In this document: one piece after another, positions 58,687-64,000 of the stretch
Position numbering within the stretch: position 1 is the first letter of the stretch
Layout of the letters: every line of letters begins with the position of its first letter
Source: Hyphomicrobiales bacterium
Lineage (GTDB): Bacteria > Pseudomonadota > Alphaproteobacteria > Rhodospirillales > JACKKN01
Assembly (NCBI GenBank): GCA_024236415.1
Contig: JACKKN010000016.1
Location: 57,379-121,378, forward strand
Length of the DNA: 64,000 nucleotides
Direction: 5' to 3'
The notes under the pieces: generated by a model
What the model saw: the letters and a program-made list of their open reading frames with translations, nothing else
What the model was told of the DNA's origin: nothing
Databases searched by the model: none
Program-made: the position numbers and the translations under genes

Positions 58687-59476
58687 GGCCGGTCTGCCGT
58701 TCGGCCATGCCCTCGTCGCGCTCGTAGGCCAGGTCGCGCCAGTTCAGGGCGCCGGCCAGCCCGGCGACGCGGCCGATGATCATCAGCACCGGGGGCTTGA
58801 AGTCCAGGTCCTCGAGCGTCCGCGGCAGGTCGGCCAGGCGGGTGACGCACTGGCGCTGGTCGGCCAGGGTGCCGCTGGCGATGGCCGCGGCCGGCGTGTC
58901 GGGCGGCAGGCCGGCGGCGATCAGGTTGGCGGCGATCTCGCCGATGTTGGTCAGGCCCATGTAGATGACCAGGGTGGTGTCGGGATCGGCGGTCTTGGAC
59001 CAGTCGATGTCCAGCTCCAGGTCGTTGCGGGCGTGGCCGGTGACGAATCGGACGCCGCCGGCGAGGCCGCGGTGGGTCAGCGGTATGCCCGTCTCGGCGC
59101 TGATGGCGGTGGCGGTGGTAATGCCCGGCACCACCTGGAACCGCACCCCGTGGCGGCGCAGGTGCAGGGCCTCCTCGCTGCCGCGGCCGAACACGAACGG
59201 GTCGCCGCCCTTCAGGCGCACGACCTTGCCGCGGCTGCGAGCCAGGCCGACCAGCAGGGCGTTGATTTCGTCCTGGGGCAGGTGGTGGTTGCCGGCCGCC
59301 TTGCCGACGAAGATGCGCGTGGTCCCGGCCGGGATCAGGTCGAGGATGGCCGCCGACACCAGCCGGTCATAGACCACCACGTCGGCTTCGCGCAGCAGGC
59401 GCAGCGCCTTGACGGTCAGCAGCTCGGGATCGCCCGGCCCGGCGCCGACGAGATACACGCAACCGAATTCGCTCAA
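58679..59476 (-). CDS. nirE: NirE, uroporphyrinogen-III C-methyltransferase
   Basis: A 265-residue SUMT. VYLVGAGPGDPELLTVKALRLLREADVVVYDRLVS is the SAM-binding start; GKAAGNHHLPQDEINALLV, RLKGGDPFVFGRGSEEA and PGITTATAISAETGIPLTHRGLA follow. It methylates uroporphyrinogen III to precorrin-2 as the first committed step to heme d1. The best start is TTG 59476, 5-6 nt after GGAGGGGAC; an ATG at 59590 would add a 38-residue tail not seen in the family. First gene of the leftward d1 operon. Confidence 0.9.
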   Translation of the reverse strand: MSEFGCVYLVGAGPGDPELLTVKALRLLREADVVVYDRLVSAAILDLIPAGTTRIFVGKAAGNHHLPQDEINALLVGLARSRGKVVRLKGGDPFVFGRGSEEALHLRRHGVRFQVVPGITTATAISAETGIPLTHRGLAGGVRFVTGHARNDLELDIDWSKTADPDTTLVIYMGLTNIGEIAANLIAAGLPPDTPAAAIASGTLADQRQCVTRLADLPRTLEDLDFKPPVLMIIGRVAGLAGALNWRDLAYERDEGMAERQTGHG

Positions 59477-59619
59477 CGTCCCCTCCGTTGGCCGACTCGC
59501 GAGGCGTTCGCTGGACGCCCGCCCGAATGTGGTTGGATCTCGCCTGATCGACCTTGCTCGCACGCACCCAGGCGCTCCTCCCGTGTTCATTTTCTTACCA
59601 CGGCCCCCTTTGTGGCCAA

Positions 59620-59633
59620 TTGATTTTCGTCAA
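59620..59633. promoter_or_regulatory. DNR/NNR box, perfect consensus
   Basis: TTGAT-TTTC-GTCAA matches the TTGAT-N4-GTCAA consensus of the NO-responsive Crp/FNR-family regulators DNR/NNR exactly. It lies 144 bp from the nirE start. Confidence 0.75.
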
Positions 59634-59665
59634 CGGCCCTTCCGGACCGGGCCGCCGGACCGCAT

Positions 59666-59679
59666 TTGATCAAAGTTAA
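59666..59679. promoter_or_regulatory. FNR/DNR-type box
   Basis: TTGAT-CAAA-GTTAA has one mismatch to TTGAT-N4-GTCAA. It is the box nearer to nirS, 145 bp before its ATG. Confidence 0.6.
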
Positions 59680-59823
59680 GGCCCCCCCTGGCGCCCTCGG
59701 CCACAATCTGATCGTCCGCAGCCATGCGGACAAGGCATGCGGCCGTGGCCGGGCCAGGGGTTGGCAGGGTCATGGTTTTCCGCATGAGGGATTCCGGAAC
59801 ACGGACCAATTTGGGGGCCATCC

Positions 59824-61434
59824 ATGAAAAAGTTAGCCTATATGCTCTCCGTCGCCGGCCTGGCCGCCGGCATTTCGATCGCGGGTTCGCCCGCGGCGAA
59901 GGCGGAGGATCCGACCCTGTCCGAAAAGGACTTCGAGGAAGCGAAGACCCTCTACTTCCAGCGTTGCGCGGGCTGCCACGGCGTCTTGCGCAAGGGCGCC
60001 ACGGGCAAGAACCTGGAGCCGGTGAACACCAAGAAGCTGGGCCAGAAGCGCCTGGAGCGGATCATCACCCTCGGCACCGAGGGCGGGATGAACAACTTCG
60101 ACGACATCTTCGACAAGGACCAGATCCGCAAGCTGGCCACCTACATCCAGATGGATGTGCCGCCGCCGGCCGAGCTGGGCCTGGCGGAGATGAAGAAGCG
60201 CCACAAGGTCCTGATTCCGCCGGACAAGTACCCGACCAAGCCCATGCACGGCCGCAACTGGGAGAACTTCTTCCTGGTGATCCTGCGCGACGCCGGCAAG
60301 CTGGGCATCATCGACGGCGACACCAAGGAGGTCGTCACCAAGGTCGACACCGGCTACGCCGTGCACGTGCTGAAGGAGTCCTCCGACGGCCGGTTCTGGT
60401 ACACCATGGGCCGCGACGGCAAGATGACCAAGATCGACCTGTGGATGGACCCGCCCCAGGTGGTGGCCGAGACGCAGATCGCGTCCGACGCCCGTGACGT
60501 GGCCGTCTCCCACTACGGTCAGTGGAAGGACAAGTACGTCATCGGCGGCGGCTACTGGCCGCCCCACTTCGTGATCCTGGACGCCGAGACCATGGAGCCG
60601 CTGAAGGTCGTCTCGACCCGTGGCGTCAACGTGGACGGCGAATACGTCAACGAGGCCCGCGTGGCGGCCGTGTACAACACGCCCAACGCGCCGACCTGGA
60701 TCGTCGCCGTGAAGGAGCTGGGCCAGCTTTGGCAGGTCGACTATTCCGACCTGGACAACCTGCGCATCGAGCAGATCAACAGCCACAAGTTCCTGCACGA
60801 CGGGTTCTTCGACCCGACGCTGAAGTACTTCCAGATCGCGGCCAACGCGTCGAACCGCATGGAGATCATGGACTCGACCTCGCGCAAGTTCGTCGCCTCC
60901 ATCGAGACCGGCACCAAGCCGCACCCGGGTCCGGGCGCCAACTGGGTCGATCCCAAGTGCGGGCCGGTATCCGGCACCACCCACCTGGGCGAAGGCAAGG
61001 TCACCGTCTGGGGCAACGATCCCAAGGGCCATCCCGACCATGCCTGGAAGATCTGCTACAAGGTCAACACCGACGGGCCGGGCCTGTTCATCCGCACGCA
61101 CCCGAACTCGCCCTACGTGTTCGCCGACCAGACCAAGCATCCGGAACCCGAGGTGCAGCAGTCCGTCAAGGTCATCGACAAGGCGACCGGCAAGGTGGTC
61201 AAGACCCTGCGCGTCACCGACATGGACAAGGCCCTGGCCGTGCACACCGAGTTCAACAAGGACGGCTCGGAGGCCTGGGTTTCGGTCTGGGTCCGCGGCG
61301 GCAAGAAGAACTGGCTGAAGGGCCACATCGTGGTCTACGACGCCAAGACGCTGGAAAAGAAGGCGGTCATCGAGGGACTCGAGACCCCCACCGGCAAGTT
61401 CAACGTGTGGAACCGCAAGCACCACGTGACCTGA
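59824..61434 (+). CDS. nirS: NirS, cytochrome cd1 nitrite reductase
   Basis: A 536-residue precursor. Signal peptide 1-27 (...AAKA|EDP). Heme c domain with CAGCH (Cys48, Cys51, His52), then the eight-bladed d1 propeller from ~150. Active-site His pair appears in TKPHPGPGAN and GTTHLGEGKVTVWGND. It reduces nitrite to NO in the periplasm, and is the key enzyme of respiratory denitrification here. It is divergent from the d1 operon and has its own strong terminator. Confidence 0.97.
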   Translation: MKKLAYMLSVAGLAAGISIAGSPAAKAEDPTLSEKDFEEAKTLYFQRCAGCHGVLRKGATGKNLEPVNTKKLGQKRLERIITLGTEGGMNNFDDIFDKDQIRKLATYIQMDVPPPAELGLAEMKKRHKVLIPPDKYPTKPMHGRNWENFFLVILRDAGKLGIIDGDTKEVVTKVDTGYAVHVLKESSDGRFWYTMGRDGKMTKIDLWMDPPQVVAETQIASDARDVAVSHYGQWKDKYVIGGGYWPPHFVILDAETMEPLKVVSTRGVNVDGEYVNEARVAAVYNTPNAPTWIVAVKELGQLWQVDYSDLDNLRIEQINSHKFLHDGFFDPTLKYFQIAANASNRMEIMDSTSRKFVASIETGTKPHPGPGANWVDPKCGPVSGTTHLGEGKVTVWGNDPKGHPDHAWKICYKVNTDGPGLFIRTHPNSPYVFADQTKHPEPEVQQSVKVIDKATGKVVKTLRVTDMDKALAVHTEFNKDGSEAWVSVWVRGGKKNWLKGHIVVYDAKTLEKKAVIEGLETPTGKFNVWNRKHHVT

Positions 61435-61455
61435 TCCGGATCTGATCCGAACGTC

Positions 61456-61481
61456 AGAGGCGGGCGCAAGCCCGCCTCTTT
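61456..61481 (+). terminator. Terminator after nirS
   Basis: A 10-bp perfect stem AGAGGCGGGC / GCCCGCCTCT with a GCAA tetraloop, followed by TT. Its short U-tract may let some transcription continue into nirT, keeping NirT below NirS. Confidence 0.75.
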
Positions 61482-61619
61482 CATATTCCCGCCGGCAAAT
61501 TCCCCGCCGGCGATGGCAGGAAAATCCTCCGCCAACCCGATCCAATTGACCTCCATCAATTACCCTGCGCCGTGCCTGGGCGCAGACTCTCCGTACGACA
61601 GACTCGAAAGGACGGAACC

Positions 61620-62198
61620 GTGATTCGTCGCTTGTGGAAATGGTTTTGGAGCCCGTCCGGCAAATACGGCTGGGGTGCCATCTTCGTCGTCGGTGGCGTC
61701 GCCGGCATCATCTTCTGGGGTGGCTTCAACACCTTCATGGAATACACCAACACGCTGGAATTCTGCATCTCGTGCCACGAGATGGAGCAGACGGTGTATC
61801 AGGAATACAAGAAGTCGGTGCACTACCAGAACGCTTCGGGCGTGCGCGCCGTGTGCTCGGACTGCCACGTGCCCAAGGAATGGGTGCCCAAGGTGATCCG
61901 CAAGATCAAGGCCAGCAACGAGTTGTGGCACAAGGTCATGGGCACCATCGACACGCCCGAGAAGTTCGAGAAGAAGCGCCTGGAACTGGCCAAGAACGTG
62001 TGGGCGGCCATGGAGGGCAACGATTCCCACGAATGCCGCAACTGCCACGCCTACGACGCCATGCACTGGGACAAGCAGCGCCGCCGCGCCAAGGAGAAGA
62101 TGCAGGAGGCGCAGAAGGAAGGAAAGACCTGCATCGAGTGCCACAAGGGCATCGCCCACAAGCTGCCCAAGGGCGCCAAGGACGACGACGACGACTGA
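61620..62198 (+). CDS. nirT: NirT/NapC-type tetraheme cytochrome c
   Basis: A 192-residue membrane-anchored cytochrome. N-terminal helix ~17-40 (GAIFVVGGVAGIIFWGGFNTFM), then four heme sites: CISCH (49-53), CSDCH (79-83), CRNCH (~139) and CIECH (~171). NapC/NirT proteins pass electrons from quinol to periplasmic reductases, here NirS. GTG 61620 is preferred because an upstream ATG extends into the leader. An acidic tail (DDDDD) ends the protein. Confidence 0.92.
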   Translation: MIRRLWKWFWSPSGKYGWGAIFVVGGVAGIIFWGGFNTFMEYTNTLEFCISCHEMEQTVYQEYKKSVHYQNASGVRAVCSDCHVPKEWVPKVIRKIKASNELWHKVMGTIDTPEKFEKKRLELAKNVWAAMEGNDSHECRNCHAYDAMHWDKQRRRAKEKMQEAQKEGKTCIECHKGIAHKLPKGAKDDDDD

Positions 62199-62283
62199 AG
62201 GACCGGGACGGGTCCGCGCCCCTCCCCTCCCCGGACGGCCACGGTCGGTGGTTTCGAAAAGGCTCCACGTATTATCTCGACGT

Positions 62284-62295
62284 GCTAATATTAGC
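62284..62295. promoter_or_regulatory. Perfect 12-bp palindrome upstream of the nirB-like gene
   Basis: GCTAATATTAGC in a short AT-rich stretch 46 bp before the start of the NirB-like cytochrome gene. The 142-bp gap after nirT and this AT-rich patch suggest a separate promoter. Confidence 0.35.
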
Positions 62296-62340
62296 GAAAC
62301 GTGCAACTAAACTTTCGACTGGCAAGGTAGAGATAGGCAC

Positions 62341-63255
62341 ATGGAACACCCTTTTGACACCGCCGTCCGGGTCATCAAGTCGATGGTGCTGGCGGCGTTT
62401 CTGGGCGCCGCCGCCACCGTCCCGGCCGCGGCGCAGACCGCCGCTCCGGCCGCCGGCGACGCCAAGGAGGAACCCATTCCCGACAGCGTCACGCACCAGA
62501 TGTACCTGGACATGAAGCTCGGCAAGCTGAACATCCACGGCGACAACGCCGTGGTCGAGGCCCTGGTCCTGCAGCGTGACATCCCCATCACCTATGAATA
62601 CATCGCCACCCTGATGCGCACGCCCAACGCCTTCGGCGACGGGCCCGCCTGCATCGTCTGCCACGGCTCCAACAACCCGGCCAAGAGCTACCGCGGCATG
62701 GACCTGTCGACCTGCGAGGGCATGCTGCGCGGCGCCACCGAAAAGCCGGCGCGCCACGTCATCACCCCGGGCGAGCCGGAAAAGAGCCTGCTGGTCAAGA
62801 TGCTGCGCAACAACCGCATGCCCCTGGGCGTGCAGTTCTTCGAGCCCGTGAACTCCGAGTCCATCGAGCTGGTGTTCAACTGGATCCAGTCCGGGGCCAA
62901 GAACGACGAGCAGTTCCAGAACGAGGTCCTGCCCCTGTTCGCAGCCGAGGAGGCCTTCGGCAGCGACACCCCCTGCATCGACTGCCACAAGTCGCACCGC
63001 GACCCGCCCAGCTTCAACGAGGTCAACCTGAAGACCTTCGAGGGCATCATGATGGGCGCGTTCTCCAAGACCCGCGGCAAGGACGGCCTGCCCGGCGTTC
63101 CCATCGTGGTGCCCTACGACGCCGCCAACAGCCCGCTGTACCAGCGCCTGACCATGAACCGCATGCCGCCCGGGGTCGATCCCGGGGCCGACCCCAACCA
63201 TCCCAACACCCTGTTGCTGATGCGTTGGATCGAGCAGGGCGCCTGGTGCAAGTAG
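62341..63255 (+). CDS. NirB-like diheme cytochrome c-552
   Basis: A 304-residue periplasmic cytochrome. Signal peptide to about residue 31 (PAAAQ|TAAP). Two heme sites: CIVCHGS near residue 104 and CIDCHKSH near 215, each in a homologous ~100-residue half with PGEPEKSLLVKMLRNNRMPLGV and the like. Gene order nirS-nirT-here and the ~300-residue length fit the diheme NirB cytochrome c-552 of Pseudomonas stutzeri-type clusters. Role in denitrification electron flow is inferred. Confidence 0.75.
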   Translation: MEHPFDTAVRVIKSMVLAAFLGAAATVPAAAQTAAPAAGDAKEEPIPDSVTHQMYLDMKLGKLNIHGDNAVVEALVLQRDIPITYEYIATLMRTPNAFGDGPACIVCHGSNNPAKSYRGMDLSTCEGMLRGATEKPARHVITPGEPEKSLLVKMLRNNRMPLGVQFFEPVNSESIELVFNWIQSGAKNDEQFQNEVLPLFAAEEAFGSDTPCIDCHKSHRDPPSFNEVNLKTFEGIMMGAFSKTRGKDGLPGVPIVVPYDAANSPLYQRLTMNRMPPGVDPGADPNHPNTLLLMRWIEQGAWCK

Positions 63256-63307
63256 CAAACGCCTCAAACGCCAACACCATCCTGCTTGATTTATTTTGGA
63301 GGGAACA

Positions 63308-64000
63308 ATGAAAGCACGGGAGTTCATCACAAAGACCATCGGCATCCTGTCGATGGGCGCGGTCGCCTTCGCCTTCGCCGCCACCGTGTCGGTGCCGACG
63401 ACGGTGCGGGCCGACGCCTCGGAGGCGGCCATGCTGGCCCGCGGCGGCATCCTGTACGACCGCTGGTACAAGGTCACCAGCGGCGACCTGCCCATGGGCA
63501 CACACCCGTCCTATTCCAAGGAAGGCAAGAAGAAGAAGTCCACCACCTGGCGCTGCAAGGAGTGCCATGGCTGGGACTATCGGGGCAAGGACGGCGAATA
63601 CAAGGAAGGCTCCCACTTCACCGGCGTCAAGGGCATCACCGGCGCCGCCGGCAAGGACCCGGCCGAGGTCATCAAGATCCTGAAGGACAAGACCCACGGC
63701 TACACCGACGGCATGTTCTCGGAGTACGACTTCAAGTCCCTGGGCCTGTACGTCAGCAAGGGCCAGATCGACGTCACCAAGTACATCGGCGACGACAAGT
63801 CGGTGAAGGGCGACGCCAAGGCCGGCCAGGCCTACTACGAGACCATCTGCGCCGGCTGCCACGGCATGGACGGCAAGAAGATCAGCGACATGCCGCCGGT
63901 GGGTTCGGTCGTCAACAAGAACCCGTGGGAATCCCTGCACAAGATCCGTTTCGGCCAGCCGGCCGAGGCCATGCCGTCGTTGATCGCGCTGCCCCTCGAG
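63308..64000 (+). CDS. Diheme c-type cytochrome, 3' end outside the window
   Basis: 231 codons visible, open at the window end. Signal peptide 1-36 (ends near VRA|DAS). Two heme sites: CKECHGWDYRGKDG near residue 82 and CAGCHGMDGKK near residue 183. The first is followed by YKEGSHFTGVKGI. It lies 52 bp after the nirB-like gene behind GGAGGGAAC, in the same operon. It resembles cytochrome c4/c-552-type carriers seen near nir genes; its exact role is unknown. Confidence 0.8.
   Translation, partial: MKAREFITKTIGILSMGAVAFAFAATVSVPTTVRADASEAAMLARGGILYDRWYKVTSGDLPMGTHPSYSKEGKKKKSTTWRCKECHGWDYRGKDGEYKEGSHFTGVKGITGAAGKDPAEVIKILKDKTHGYTDGMFSEYDFKSLGLYVSKGQIDVTKYIGDDKSVKGDAKAGQAYYETICAGCHGMDGKKISDMPPVGSVVNKNPWESLHKIRFGQPAEAMPSLIALPLE

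Larger units (their letters stand above)
59477..59823. promoter_or_regulatory. Divergent nirE / nirS promoter region
   Basis: The 347-bp gap drives nirE leftward and nirS rightward. It contains two FNR/DNR-type boxes (listed) about 46 bp apart, one nearer each gene set. No other strong promoter element could be fixed by eye. Confidence 0.6.

Overview
The window is about 64 kb of very GC-rich DNA with tightly packed genes, many ATGA stop/start overlaps and several GTG/TTG starts. Tripartite tricarboxylate (TTT) and TRAP carboxylate transporters, IclR regulators, a CyaY frataxin, HflKC/DegP, and a cytochrome cd1 (nirS) denitrification cluster together fit a high-GC alphaproteobacterium, probably in or near Rhodospirillales. 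The lineage is an inference from gene content, not from a marker tree. No rRNA, tRNA or CRISPR array was seen.

Layout. (1) 1-17.2 kb: uptake and catabolism of small organic acids. On the minus strand are an enolase-superfamily enzyme (cut by the window start), a TIM-barrel sugar-phosphate-isomerase-like protein and a TctA-TctB-TctC transporter. Divergent from them is an acyl-CoA synthetase. Then come an SDR, a non-pyrrolysine MttB homologue, a TerC-family membrane protein, a GMC oxidoreductase, and a TRAP transporter (dctP-dctQ-dctM) followed by its own IclR regulator and a second SDR. (2) 17.3-28 kb: a leftward iclR / acyl-CoA dehydrogenase / Fe-S protein set, divergent from a rightward tctA-tctB-tctC / CoA-acylating aldehyde dehydrogenase / SucC-like / SucD-like / phosphotransacetylase run. 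A clear promoter-operator lies between them. This looks like a sulfoacetate-type (C2 sulfonate) pathway with an ADP-forming ligase, but the xsc gene expected to link the parts is not in the window.

(3) 28-37.5 kb: mixed accessory genes. These are a LysR regulator, a TumE/TumA-like toxin-antitoxin pair with a perfect operator, a GST, an acyl-CoA dehydrogenase/CoA-transferase pair, a cytochrome c', a DinB/maleylpyruvate-isomerase-like protein, and a patch of lower GC coding for three predicted lipoproteins, one an M23 peptidase. (4) 37.5-40 kb: a zinc-ribbon membrane protein and an intact 1452-bp IS element with 17-bp terminal repeats and an AGAT target duplication. (5) 40-45 kb: cyaY, a cobalt-type nitrile hydratase operon whose alpha subunit has a poly-histidine N-terminus, a DUF1015 protein and TrpB2. 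(6) 45-53.4 kb: housekeeping genes degP, a DUF2065 protein, hflC-hflK, mrp, a thioesterase, folA, thyA, a universal stress protein, and a stand-alone FtsH-like (M41) protease domain.

(7) 53.6-64 kb: the nitrite reductase region. A Tat-signal protein of unknown role is followed by the leftward heme d1 operon nirE-nirC-nirF-nirD-nirL-nirG-nirH-nirJ. Divergent from it are nirS, a tetraheme NirT, a NirB-like c-552 and a further diheme cytochrome cut by the window end. Two FNR/DNR-type boxes sit in the nirE-nirS divergent promoter region, so both arms are probably switched on together under low oxygen and nitrogen oxides.
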